A stretch of 64,000 nt of DNA from Mycobacterium ahvazicum. GTDB lineage: Bacteria > Actinomycetota > Actinomycetes > Mycobacteriales > Mycobacteriaceae. A program made the position numbers and the translations under genes. This document shows positions 42,129-50,077 of the stretch, one piece after another. The DNA is taken from positions 248,001 through 312,000 of the forward strand of contig NZ_FXEG02000005.1 in NCBI RefSeq assembly GCF_900176255.2. Direction: 5' to 3'. The notes below the pieces were generated by a model. That model worked only from the letters and a program-made list of their open reading frames with translations, made no database searches and was not told the origin of the DNA. Position 1 is the first letter of the stretch. The number at the start of each line of letters is the position of its first letter.

Positions 42129-42514
42129 ATGCTGCACCGCCGCTCGCCGAGGATCAGGTCAGCCTGATCGTCGAGGTCTTCCGGATGTTGGCCGACCACA
42201 CCCGTATTCGGGTGTTGTGGGCGCTGACCGAGGGCGAGTCGTCGGTCAACGACCTTGCTGAAAAGGTGGACAAGCCCGCGCCGTCGGTGTCCCAGCATTT
42301 GGCCAAGCTGCGCATGGCCCGGCTGGTCCGCACTCGACGGGCCGGCACCACGATCTACTACAGCCTGGAAAACGAGCACGTCCGCCAGTTGGTCATCGAC
42401 GCGGTGTACAACGCCGAACATGCCGGTCCCGGCGTGCCATCCCACCACCGCGGCGACCCCGACGTACGGGGCATCACGACCGATCGCCGGCCACGGAAGG
42501 CCCGCGCACGATGA
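42116..42514 (+). CDS. kmtR: Ni/Co-sensing ArsR/SmtB repressor
   Basis: 132 residues. Winged-helix repressor with recognition segment APSVSQHLAKLRMARLV. The KmtR metal ligands reported for M. tuberculosis Rv0827c (His88, Glu101, His102, His110, His111) are all present at the same residue numbers. KmtR binds Ni and Co more tightly than NmtR and controls a CDF exporter. Here the CDF gene follows directly, its ATG overlapping the kmtR stop (ATGA), whereas in M. tuberculosis regulator and exporter are encoded far apart. Confidence 0.93.
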   Translation: MHADNAAPPLAEDQVSLIVEVFRMLADHTRIRVLWALTEGESSVNDLAEKVDKPAPSVSQHLAKLRMARLVRTRRAGTTIYYSLENEHVRQLVIDAVYNAEHAGPGVPSHHRGDPDVRGITTDRRPRKARAR

Positions 42515-43560
42515 GCGATCACGGGCACGACCACTCGCGCGGACACGATCACGAGCACCGCCATCCGAAGGGACTGCGGGCCGCGATCAAGGAGATCTTC
42601 GCGCCGCATTCCCACGACGCCGCCGACAGCTTCGACAGCGAGCTGGAGTCCAGCGCCGACGGCATCCGCGCGGTCAAGATCAGCCTGCTGGTCCTGGGCG
42701 CGACGGCCATCGCGCAGATCGTCGTGGTGGTCCTCTCCGGCTCCATCGCGCTGGCCGCAGACACCATCCACAACTTCTCCGACGCCCTGACGGCGGTGCC
42801 GCTGTGGATCGCATTTGCGTTGAGTACCAAGGCCGCAACGCGCCGCTACACCTACGGCTTCGGCCGGGCCGAAGACCTTGCCGGACTGTTCGTGGTCGCG
42901 ATGATCACGCTGTCGGCGATCATCGCCGGGTACGAGGCCGTTGAGCGGTTGATCAATCCGCGGCCCATCGAGCACGTCGGCTGGGTCGCGGTAGCCGGAC
43001 TTCTGGGTTTCATCGGAAACGAATGGGTGGCGCTCTACCGCATCCGGGTCGGACGCCGCGTCGGCTCGGCCGCGCTCGTCGCCGACGGCCTGCACGCGCG
43101 CACCGATGGCTTCACCTCGCTGGCGGTGCTGGCCGGTGCCGGCGGCGTGGCCTTGGGCTTCCCGCTGGCCGATCCGATCGTCGGCTTGCTGATCACGGTG
43201 GCCATCTTGGCGGTGCTGCGCACCGCGGTGCGAGATGTGTTCCGCCGCTTGATGGACGGCGTCGATCCGGAGCTCATCGACACGGCCGAAGCCGCGCTGG
43301 CCGCCCGGCCCGGCGTGCGTGCAGTGCGCAGTGTGCGGATGCGCTGGATCGGGCACCGCCTACACGCCGATGCCGAACTCGACATCGACCCGGCGCTGAG
43401 TTTGGCTGCGGCACACCAAATCGCACACGAATCCGAACACGATCTGATTCACGCCGTGCCCAAGCTGACCACCGCGATGATTCATGCCTATCCCGCCGGC
43501 GGCACCAACGCGGCCCAGCAACATCGCGAAAGCATCGCGTCGCACGCCCATCACCACTGA
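42511..43560 (+). CDS. Cation diffusion facilitator metal exporter
   Basis: 349 residues. The N-terminus is His/Asp-rich (MSDHGHDHSRGHDHEHRH) as in metal-chaperoning CDF tails. Six membrane helices follow, with the transport-site motifs HNFSD (TM2, near residue 86) and HARTD (TM5, near residue 194), and then a cytoplasmic ferredoxin-like domain (about 240-330). The C-terminus is again His-rich (ASHAHHH). Proton-coupled export of Ni2+, Co2+ or Zn2+ is expected; regulation by KmtR points to Ni/Co. Confidence 0.93.
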   Translation: MSDHGHDHSRGHDHEHRHPKGLRAAIKEIFAPHSHDAADSFDSELESSADGIRAVKISLLVLGATAIAQIVVVVLSGSIALAADTIHNFSDALTAVPLWIAFALSTKAATRRYTYGFGRAEDLAGLFVVAMITLSAIIAGYEAVERLINPRPIEHVGWVAVAGLLGFIGNEWVALYRIRVGRRVGSAALVADGLHARTDGFTSLAVLAGAGGVALGFPLADPIVGLLITVAILAVLRTAVRDVFRRLMDGVDPELIDTAEAALAARPGVRAVRSVRMRWIGHRLHADAELDIDPALSLAAAHQIAHESEHDLIHAVPKLTTAMIHAYPAGGTNAAQQHRESIASHAHHH

Positions 43561-43625
43561 ACAGTGAAGTGCCGCGGCACTCTATCGTCTATGGCGACCA
43601 CACTTTCGGCTACAGAAAGACGGCA

Positions 43626-44732
43626 ATGACGCCAGCTAGTGATCGCCAGCCACATCGGCCACTGCGCGTCGTCCCCTGGGGCGTTGGCACGGTGGGCGCC
43701 GAGATGGTCACGACCATCATCGACCATCGACCCGATCTCGAGATCGTCGGCGCCCGGGTGTATTCCGACGCGAAGGACGGAGTCGACGTCGGCACCCTGG
43801 TGGGCCGCGACCCGATCGGCGTCGCCGCGACCACCGACGCCGACAAGATCATGGAGCTCGACGCGGACTGTGTGCTCTACACGCCGCGCAACACCAACCT
43901 CGACGAGGTGTGCGAGCTGCTCGCCGGCGGGAAAAACGTTGCGACGACGGCATTCCTGTTCCATCCGCGCCGTATCGTACCGGCCGACCGCCATCGGGTG
44001 CTGGAGGCGTGCCGGGCCGGTGACACCACGGTGCACGGCAGCGGGCTGAACCCCGGGAACCTCTCCGGCGCACTGCCGCTGACCCTGTCCGGCATGTGCC
44101 GCACCATCGACAAGATCACGCTTCAGGAGCGCGCCGACTGGTCGGTCTACGAAAGCACGTCAATCACGTTCGACAACATGCGTTTTGGCCAACCCATCGA
44201 GGAGATCAGCCCGCAAGCCAGCGAGTTCCTGGCCTTCAACAGCGGGATCTTCACCGAACAGGTCTGGTTCCTCGCCGACACGCTCAACGCCGACATCGAC
44301 GAGGTCACCGCGACCGTGCAGGCCGTTCCCGCCCGCGAGGATCATCAGATCTTCGATCATGTGCTGCGCGCGGGAACCACTGCGGGGCAACGGTGGAAGT
44401 GGTCGGGCCGGCGCAACGGCGAGGTGCTGGTCCAGATCGAAACATTGTGGACCGTCGGCGGCGAATACCCGGACGATTGGCCCAAACCCCAGGACGGGTG
44501 GACGCTGACGATCGAGGGCGACCCCTCGATGCGGACCCACTTCTTCTGCCTGGCCAGCTTCACCCGCGCCGCGAGTATGGAGGAGCACGTCCGCTCGGCA
44601 AGCGTGGCCACCGGCATGCAGGTGCTGAACGCCGTGGCCGCGATCTGCGCAGCCCCAGCGGGCTTCGCCACGGCGGCGACGCTGCCCCTGATTCACAGCC
44701 ACGTCGGATTCGGCAACACGACCAAGGCGTGA
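43626..44732 (+). CDS. Dihydrodipicolinate-reductase-like NAD(P)-dependent oxidoreductase
   Basis: 368 residues from the ATG at 43626; open sequence upstream overlaps the CDF gene in another frame. The N-terminal Rossmann part reads VVPWGVGTVGAEMVTTI and DCVLYTPRNTNLDEVCELLAGG, like the DapB N-domain and amino-acid/2,4-diaminopentanoate dehydrogenases. A C-terminal alpha/beta domain follows. Common in mycobacteria, where its substrate is unknown. It lies alone on the plus strand with 65 bases upstream. Confidence 0.75.
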   Translation: MTPASDRQPHRPLRVVPWGVGTVGAEMVTTIIDHRPDLEIVGARVYSDAKDGVDVGTLVGRDPIGVAATTDADKIMELDADCVLYTPRNTNLDEVCELLAGGKNVATTAFLFHPRRIVPADRHRVLEACRAGDTTVHGSGLNPGNLSGALPLTLSGMCRTIDKITLQERADWSVYESTSITFDNMRFGQPIEEISPQASEFLAFNSGIFTEQVWFLADTLNADIDEVTATVQAVPAREDHQIFDHVLRAGTTAGQRWKWSGRRNGEVLVQIETLWTVGGEYPDDWPKPQDGWTLTIEGDPSMRTHFFCLASFTRAASMEEHVRSASVATGMQVLNAVAAICAAPAGFATAATLPLIHSHVGFGNTTKA

Positions 44733-44766
44733 TCGGCTGCCCGGCAAGGTTTTTGCGGTGTGCTGA

Positions 44767-46385
44767 GTGAACGCGAGTAGAGTTGGTCCGATGGCTGCCG
44801 CGACGTCGAATCAGCGGATGATCGCGGGGGTCGCCGCCGCGGCGGTCTCGCTCGGGGTCGCCGCGCTGGTGGCCATCCCGTTCGGCGCGCGGGCGGATGC
44901 GCGCGCCGCGGTCGGTTCCATGGTCGTCGACCTGACCCCGGGGCCCGTCAAAGAATGGGCGATTCAGACCTTGGGCTCGCTGGACAAGGCCTTCTTGGGG
45001 ATCGTCGTGCTCGTGGTGATCGCGACCATCGCTGCGGTCGCCGGCAGCTTCGAAACCAAGCGGCGTCCCGTCGGCAGCGCGGTCATCGCCGCGGCGGGCA
45101 TCCTCGGCTGCGCCGCGGTGCTGTCCCGGCAGGGCGCGACGTTGCCCGACACGATCCCCACGGTCGCGGGTGCGGTCAGCGGCGTCGCGGCCCTGCGCTT
45201 GCTCACCCGCCGGTTCGCCCCGCGGGACCCGGACGGCGACGAGCCGGACGCACGCCGGCGCGCGGTGCTGGTGTACGGATTGCTCGGATTCGGCGTGGTG
45301 AGCGGTGTGGTGGGCGCGGTCGTCACACGATTGGTGCATTCGGTGGCCGCCGACCGCAACGCCGTCACACTCCCCACCCCCCGCGCACCGGCTCCACCCC
45401 GGCTCTTATACACATCCGACGCAGCCAGGCCCCACCCCCCCCCCCCCGCGCACCGGCTCCACCCATCCCCGCCGACGTCCAACCGAAAGGCGTCACGCTC
45501 CCGAGCTTTGTCACCGCTAGCGGCGACTTTTATCGGGTGGACACCGCGCTTAGTGTTCCCCAACTCAGCCACGGCGACTGGCGGCTGCGCGTTCACGGCA
45601 TGGTGGACCGCGAAGCCACCTACAGCTTTGACGACCTGTCCCGTTTCGATGTCGTGGAGACGGTGGCGACGTTGACCTGTGTGTCGAACCCCGTTGGTGG
45701 AAAACTGATTTCGACGGGCGTGTGGACGGGCTACCGGCTGGCCGACCTGCTTGCGGCGGCCGGGGTGCATTCAAACGCCGACATGGTGCTCTCCACGTCG
45801 ATCGACGGATTCACCGCGGGCACGCCGGTGCAGGCCCTCACCGATGGTCGCGACGCGCTGCTCGCGGTGGGCCTGAACGGTCAGCCGCTGCCGGTCGAGC
45901 ACGGGTATCCGGCCCGGCTGGTGGTGCCCGGGCTCTACGGGTATGTGTCCGCCACCAAGTGGGTCGTCGACTTGGAGCTGACTCGATTCGACAAAGCAAA
46001 GGCGTACTGGACGCGGTTCGGCTGGGCGGCGCAGGCGCCGATCAAGACCGAGTCGCGCGTCGACGTGCCGGCGGACGGCCAGAAACTGCCGAGAGGATCC
46101 GTCGTGTTCGGCGGTGTGGCGTGGGCACAGAATCGGGGGGTGCGGGCCGTGGAGGTCCGCATCGACGACGGTGGATGGCAGCCCGCCGAACTTGGCGCCA
46201 GTTATTCCAATGCGACGTGGCGATTGTGGAGCTTCCCTTGGCAGGCGAAAATCGTTGGGAATCATAGCATTACAGTGCGGGCCACCGACAACTCCGGCGC
46301 TACCCAAACCGCGGATCAAGTTCCCAGTGTCCCCGACGGCGCCACCGGCTGGCACACGGTGAACTTCACCGTGACGGAGAACTGA
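44767..46385 (+). pseudogene. Sulfite-oxidase-like molybdopterin oxidoreductase, frameshifted by an apparent adapter artefact
   Basis: Frame 1 runs from GTG 44767 (or ATG 44791) and encodes an N-terminal membrane part with about five helices. Then the frame is lost near 45400. The rest continues in another frame to 46385: a sulfite-oxidase-type Moco domain (VETVATLTCVSNPVGG with the Mo-binding Cys, TGYRLADLL, PVEHGYPARLVVPGLYG) and a C-terminal Mo-co dimerisation domain (RVDVPADGQKL...WHTVNFTV region). Removing the 65 bases between the two copies of GCGCACCGGCTCCACCC rejoins the frames exactly, giving 517 residues that read APP then IPADVQPKG. It resembles the Rv0218 type. The break is probably not biological. 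Confidence 0.8.
45383..45464. repeat. 65-base tandem duplication with embedded Nextera-adapter-like sequence
   Basis: GCGCACCGGCTCCACCC occurs at 45383-45399 and again at 45448-45464. Between them, 45403-45426 matches the reverse complement of the Nextera read-1 transposase adapter with two mismatches, including the exact 14-mer CTCTTATACACATC, and 45435-45447 is a run of 13 C. No natural element known to me has this make-up. Confidence 0.85.
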
Positions 46386-46389
46386 CGAG

Positions 46390-46590
46390 CTATTTCGACG
46401 AAAGCTTGCGCCAACTGAATACCGCGATCGCGATGCCGATCAGCACCGCGATCGGACCGATGATCGACCAAGTTGTGGTGTTGCTCATCGGGCTACCACC
46501 CAACACCCCGAATCCCTGCAGCGCCCAGATCAGACCGAACACCGCGACGAGCAATCCGACCGCGAACATGACGACGAAACCCCTACTCAT
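46390..46590 (-). CDS. Small two-helix membrane protein
   Basis: 66 residues with two hydrophobic helices (about 5-27 and 41-60) separated by a short polar loop GGSPMSNTTTW and ending in basic WRKLSSK. Not recognised beyond 'mycobacterial small membrane protein'. It lies four bases from the end of the convergent oxidoreductase gene. The 248 bases upstream (46591-46838) contain no convincing gene. Confidence 0.6.
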   Translation of the reverse strand: MSRGFVVMFAVGLLVAVFGLIWALQGFGVLGGSPMSNTTTWSIIGPIAVLIGIAIAVFSWRKLSSK

Positions 46591-46838
46591 ACCAGAAGCC
46601 TAGGCACCATTGCGTCGACGTCCCACCCGCGCCGGAACCGCCGCCGCTATCGCGACGGTCGCTCGCTGCCGGCAAACCGCTCGACCAACAGGTGCACACG
46701 TTCGCTGACGTGGTTGGCACGCAGGCGCCCCGTGGCGGCCAGTGTCACCAGTCCGTGCAGCAGACCCCCCGGCGGTCTGCATCCGAAGTCGGTGACTAAG
46801 ACCCCCCGCCCTCACTACGACAGCGACTATGGGCGAAC

Positions 46839-47459
46839 CTATTTGGCATTGCCCGGGCCGCTCAGCGCCGCGGTAGCCTCCTCTTGCAGTGCTATCCGCC
46901 GCAGCGCAAGCAGCAGCGGCTCGTACAACACGGTGCCGATGACGGCGTAGGTCAGCGCGTCGGACGGTTCGGTTGGCATGGTGGCGATTTCGTAGGCCGC
47001 GATCGCGCCGAGGTGCTCACGGTAAACCTCCAGCCGCTCATCGGAGACGGGCAGGTTTGCCGCCTGCGCGGTCTGCAACGCATGGCCCAATTGCCCGAGC
47101 GCGTCGATCTCGCGATCGGCGGACCCGCTCAGCCTGGTGAGCACTTCATTGGCCGAATCCTGCAGCGACACATTGTCGTCCGCGTAGGGCGGCAACTGCT
47201 TGCTCGCCGACCCGAGCGCGCCGAGGAGGTCCTCGCCGGGGTTGTCGATCAACGCGAGGATGTCTCGAATCCGGTTGATCGACAGGCCGGGTACCTCGCT
47301 GAGCGCCTTGATAACTCGGAGCCGGTCGACGTGCCGCTCGCCGTATTCCGCCTGGGTGCGCGACGTCCGCTCCCCCGCGTCCAGCAGACCTTCGCGCAGG
47401 TAGAACTTGATGCTCGGGATCGACACGCCGGTGCGGGCGGACAGATGTGAGATACGCAA
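46839..47459 (-). CDS. MerR-family transcriptional regulator
   Basis: 206 residues from a TTG at 47459 that has AGGAGG seven bases upstream. An in-frame ATG at 47498 exists but lies inside the operator-like repeats. MerR winged helix: LRISHLSARTGVSIPSIKFYLREGLL (region), then ERHVDRLRVIKALSEVPGLSINRIRDIL. The long C-terminal domain (about 80-206) is all-helical and is not a metal site, so a lipophilic or drug ligand is plausible. Divergent from the 47578 gene, with two operator-type repeats in between. Confidence 0.82.
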   Translation of the reverse strand: MRISHLSARTGVSIPSIKFYLREGLLDAGERTSRTQAEYGERHVDRLRVIKALSEVPGLSINRIRDILALIDNPGEDLLGALGSASKQLPPYADDNVSLQDSANEVLTRLSGSADREIDALGQLGHALQTAQAANLPVSDERLEVYREHLGAIAAYEIATMPTEPSDALTYAVIGTVLYEPLLLALRRIALQEEATAALSGPGNAK

Positions 47460-47478
47460 ACCGTTCCTCCTTTGACAT

Positions 47479-47497
47479 TGGATACTATCACTATCCA
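47479..47497. promoter_or_regulatory. MerR-type operator, copy 1
   Basis: TGGATACTATCACTATCCA: perfect six-base inverted arms TGGATA and TATCCA with a 7-base centre, 19 bases in all, the usual MerR operator length. It lies 20 bases ahead of the merR-like TTG start and overlaps the alternative ATG. Confidence 0.65.
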
Positions 47498-47501
47498 TAA
47501 T

Positions 47502-47520
47502 TGGATCGTGATGCTATCCA
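47502..47520. promoter_or_regulatory. MerR-type operator, copy 2
   Basis: TGGATCGTGATGCTATCCA repeats the 19-base motif of 47479-47497 with one arm mismatch, starting 23 bases further on. Two copies about two helical turns apart, facing the divergent gene at 47578, suggest cooperative binding. Confidence 0.6.
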
Positions 47521-47577
47521 GTCGGCGTCACCCTGCGGACCTCACGGTCCGCAGCGCCAGTCTCTGAAAGGAAACAC

Positions 47578-48063
47578 ATGGTCTTAATGGAGTTTGAGCA
47601 GCACACAACCATCGACTTGCCGGCGAATCGCCTCGACGTCCCGAAGTGGCTGTTTGGCATGACCGACCGCGAGTACCAGCGATGCGCCAAGGGGCATCGC
47701 GCCGCGGGCACCTTCGTCGAAAGCGGAACGCGCGGCATGGTCAACGTCGAGTCGATCGGCGGCCACCTCCTGGTCCAGCACTACCGCGAAGACTCCAGCA
47801 AGCCCTCCGAGGTGGTCATGGTTTCGCCGAAGAGTCGCATCTACCTGACTCACGTGCTGCCCGCGACACTCGGCGTGCGCTGGGTCATGTCGGTCACCCC
47901 GGTGACGGACTCGACATCACGGTTTACTTGTCGCGTCGAGCTCGAGGTGCCCGCGTGGATGCGGGTGATGGGCCTCTTCGCCGGCATGCGCTACTCGATC
48001 CAGGCGCATGTGGACGAGGAGACGATCGGATACGCACAGTCGTTGGCTCGTAGCGCCGCCTGA
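47578..48063 (+). CDS. SRPBCC-like hypothetical protein, divergent from the MerR gene
   Basis: 161 residues from an ATG with GAAAGGA six bases upstream. The profile is beta-strand rich with a C-terminal helix, in the manner of a START/SRPBCC ligand-binding fold (HLLVQHYREDSSKPSEVVMVSPKSR and SRFTCRVELEVPAWMRVMG as regions). No catalytic motif is visible. As the divergent neighbour of a MerR regulator with paired operators it is the likely regulated target, perhaps binding the inducer. Function unknown. Confidence 0.6.
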   Translation: MVLMEFEQHTTIDLPANRLDVPKWLFGMTDREYQRCAKGHRAAGTFVESGTRGMVNVESIGGHLLVQHYREDSSKPSEVVMVSPKSRIYLTHVLPATLGVRWVMSVTPVTDSTSRFTCRVELEVPAWMRVMGLFAGMRYSIQAHVDEETIGYAQSLARSAA

Positions 48064-48100
48064 CCCCACATCAGGGTCACCCGGCGCATCAATATTTTTC

Positions 48101-48114
48101 TGCAACTAGTTGTA
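48101..48114. promoter_or_regulatory. KstR-like palindrome
   Basis: TGCAACTAGTTGTA fits the published KstR (cholesterol regulon) motif TnnAACnnGTTnnA and contains the perfect 10-bp palindrome CAACTAGTTG. It lies 98 bases ahead of the broken aldehyde dehydrogenase. Such a motif can occur by chance about once per window. Confidence 0.4.
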
Positions 48115-48211
48115 TAAAGCGGTTGGGCGCGACAGAATCAACACGGGCGTCCGTGAGGCGTGACCGCAACGGAACTCAAGCCGCGCAACGCGTGAGCAGA
48201 ACGAAGCAACC

Positions 48212-48510
48212 ATGACCACATCGACGAAAGGGTCGGTGGACGACCCGGCGCTGCAGGACAGCGTGTTCACGTCGTTCGACCCCCGTGACGGATCGGCGTT
48301 GGCGAACTACCCCATACATTCTCGGGCCGATGTCGATCGCATCGTCGCTCGAGCGCGGACCGCGTCGGACTGGTGGTCCGGGCTGTCCTATGCCGGTCGC
48401 CGCGCCGGCTGGACGCGTGGCGCCGCATCATCGCCGCTTGCATCGACGACCTCGCCCAGGTGATCGTCGCCGAAACCGGCAAGACCTCCACGAAACGAGC
48501 ATGCAGCTTG
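48212..48510 (+). pseudogene. Aldehyde dehydrogenase, N-terminal fragment with frameshift
   Basis: From ATG 48212 the frame encodes an ALDH start (SVFTSFDPRDGSALANYPIHSRADVDRIVARA as a region, then DWWSGLSYAGRR). A one-base shift near 48405 moves the match to another frame: RRLDAWRRIIAACIDDLAQVIVAETGKTS. About 100 of roughly 480 residues remain, without the catalytic Cys and Glu. Homology stops about 26 bases before the antitoxin start, so insertion of the toxin-antitoxin or IS segment probably cut it. The C-terminal ALDH piece at 55435 may or may not come from the same gene. Confidence 0.75.
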
Positions 48511-48518
48511 CGTAAATT

Positions 48519-48536
48519 TGTCGTATCATGGCGACA
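48519..48536. promoter_or_regulatory. Inverted repeat at the antitoxin start
   Basis: TGTCG-N8-CGACA runs into the ATG of the Xre-type antitoxin. Antitoxins of this class repress their own operon, so this is a candidate autoregulatory operator. Confidence 0.4.
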
Positions 48537-49195
48537 TGACTACGACACTGCTGGAAAGCGAGCTCAGTGACCTGCTCCAGAGTGTCAACGACACGACCAA
48601 GCTGCTGCAGCGCTCTGCGACAGTGCCGGAAGAAGTTGGCCTACTGATCGACAGCTTGGATCGCAGACTGGATGCTGCGAGGCCGTCACGTCTCAAAGCC
48701 GACCCGTACCTGACCACGAGTCTGTGGGCCGCCGCGTTCCGTGCAGAGAAAGCGCTCCGCCATGACGACGCCGAACAGCGGCGCCGAGATGTGCGCATCG
48801 CGTTAGAGCAGTTCCGCCATGCGCTACGCGACATTGTGGAAAACCAGCCTTTCAGCGATGACGCGCCAGTCGGGGTCGTGTTGGCAAACACCGCCGAAGT
48901 CTTGGCAACCCCTCAAAAGACCCTCGCCGAGTTACTTGGAGTGTCCATTCGGCAACTGCAGCGCTGGCTCGCAAATGACGGGACTGGTCCTGCCGCCGAA
49001 GACGCCGCCCGCATCCGCGTAGTCGGCCAGGTCGTAAACCAGCTGCGCCACTCATTTACCGGCCCAGGAGTAGTCGCATGGTTCTATCGGGAGCATCCAA
49101 TGCTCGGCCAACGACCAATCGACCTACTCGATGACCCACTGTGCTACCCGCGGCTCCTTGCCATCGCGACTGAGGCCCGCGCAATGACCACATGA
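48536..49195 (+). CDS. Xre/MbcA/ParS-type antitoxin
   Basis: 219 residues from ATG 48536. The middle has the helix-turn-helix segment KTLAELLGVSIRQLQRWLAND, and the C-terminus the DUF2384 toxin-binding block (VVAWFYREHPMLGQRPIDLLDDP as a region). It is about twice as long as MbcA of M. tuberculosis because of a coiled, charged N-terminal extension of about 110 residues. It should neutralise the RES toxin that follows, with which it overlaps by four bases (ATGA). Base composition is less GC-rich than the core genes around it, which suggests transfer. Confidence 0.85.
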   Translation: MTTTLLESELSDLLQSVNDTTKLLQRSATVPEEVGLLIDSLDRRLDAARPSRLKADPYLTTSLWAAAFRAEKALRHDDAEQRRRDVRIALEQFRHALRDIVENQPFSDDAPVGVVLANTAEVLATPQKTLAELLGVSIRQLQRWLANDGTGPAAEDAARIRVVGQVVNQLRHSFTGPGVVAWFYREHPMLGQRPIDLLDDPLCYPRLLAIATEARAMTT

Positions 49196-49791
49196 GATTA
49201 ACGATCTTTCGGCACGCCTCGTACGACACGCCATGGTGGGCGTTCCCAAGCCCAAGCGACGGCCGTTTCCACCGCGCGAGCCTCGACACCGTCCAGTACC
49301 TCTGCCTTCATCCATTCGGCCCTGCAGCTGAAATGCTCCGCCACCACATTGGTCCAACTGGAGATCCAGACGACCTACTCCTGAATTTGTGGACAGCGAC
49401 CGTCAACATCGAGCCGACACGTGTGGACTTCGACGACTGCGCCACCTACGGACTCACGCCCGACGAGCTCGTCGGTGACGATTACGCCCCGACACAAGCA
49501 TTAGCCGCGGCCGTTCGTCGCAACGGAGCAGACGCGATGATCGTGCCTTCGGCCGCGCTTCCAGGAACTCACAATCTGATCCTCTTCGATGTCCGTCTGC
49601 TGATTCCGTTTCTGGGCCTTCCCGTCGCGCCCGAAGACATTCCAACCGGGCACCTGACAGACGGAGCCCGTCCAGCGGCCGAGGTCGCGGCGCACGTCCG
49701 ATGGCGCGGCACCCCGCACAGCGCGGCAGACCAGTGGAACGCCACAGGCCGATACGATCTGTTCGATGATCCGCCTGCAACGCGCTGGTAG
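49192..49791 (+). CDS. RES-domain toxin
   Basis: 199 residues. RES-domain toxins, such as MbcT of M. tuberculosis, degrade or modify NAD+. Seen: IFRHASYDTPWWAFPSPSDGRFHR with the conserved Arg, VQYLCLHPFGPAAEML with Tyr and Glu, and VPSAALPGTHNLILF with the Ser and Asn of the family. The N- and C-termini are complete, so it is probably functional. Paired with the Xre-type antitoxin. The 226 bases after it (49792-50017) contain no recognisable gene, up to the IS21 end. Confidence 0.85.
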   Translation: MRLTIFRHASYDTPWWAFPSPSDGRFHRASLDTVQYLCLHPFGPAAEMLRHHIGPTGDPDDLLLNLWTATVNIEPTRVDFDDCATYGLTPDELVGDDYAPTQALAAAVRRNGADAMIVPSAALPGTHNLILFDVRLLIPFLGLPVAPEDIPTGHLTDGARPAAEVAAHVRWRGTPHSAADQWNATGRYDLFDDPPATRW

Positions 49792-50017
49792 CGGCAGCGT
49801 CGAACATCTCCGCAGCGGGAGACGTTATTTGTGTCGCCCCGGAGACGTCCTCCGCCTGCCCCAGCCACATCAGCTGGGTACCAGGCTTAGTTATAGGTCT
49901 CCTATAGCTTTCGGAGCCGATATCGAACGCTTGTCGCGGCACCTAACCCTCAACGCTCGAAGGAGACTGTCGACAAGGCCCGAATGTGCGCGGCTCGTAT
50001 GCATTGTCGACGGCGGC

Positions 50018-50059
50018 TGAAAATTGATCCCCTGGCGGCAGGTGAAAATTGACCCCCTG
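50018..50059. repeat. IS21 terminal direct repeats
   Basis: Two 17-base copies differing at one base (GATC versus GACC), starting 25 bases apart, just beyond the istB stop codon. They are the expected transposase-binding repeats at the end of an IS21-family element. Confidence 0.75.
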
Positions 50060-50077
50060 TCCGGTGGTGGTTGGTGA

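Noticed and set aside
43569..43578. TGCCGCGGCA palindrome ahead of the DapB-like gene
   Set aside because: Ten-base GC-only palindromes are frequent by chance in this genome and no regulator gene is nearby.
45435..45447. Run of 13 C as a possible phase-variation tract
   Set aside because: It sits directly beside adapter-like sequence within a duplicated block, so an artefact is far more likely than a contingency locus.
46636..46800. Minus-strand stretch reading RPPGGLLHGLVTLAATGRLR and onwards to a stop at 46648
   Set aside because: It looks coding-like, possibly the tail of a regulator or oxidoreductase, but has no start codon and is preceded by a stop; too short to call a pseudogene.
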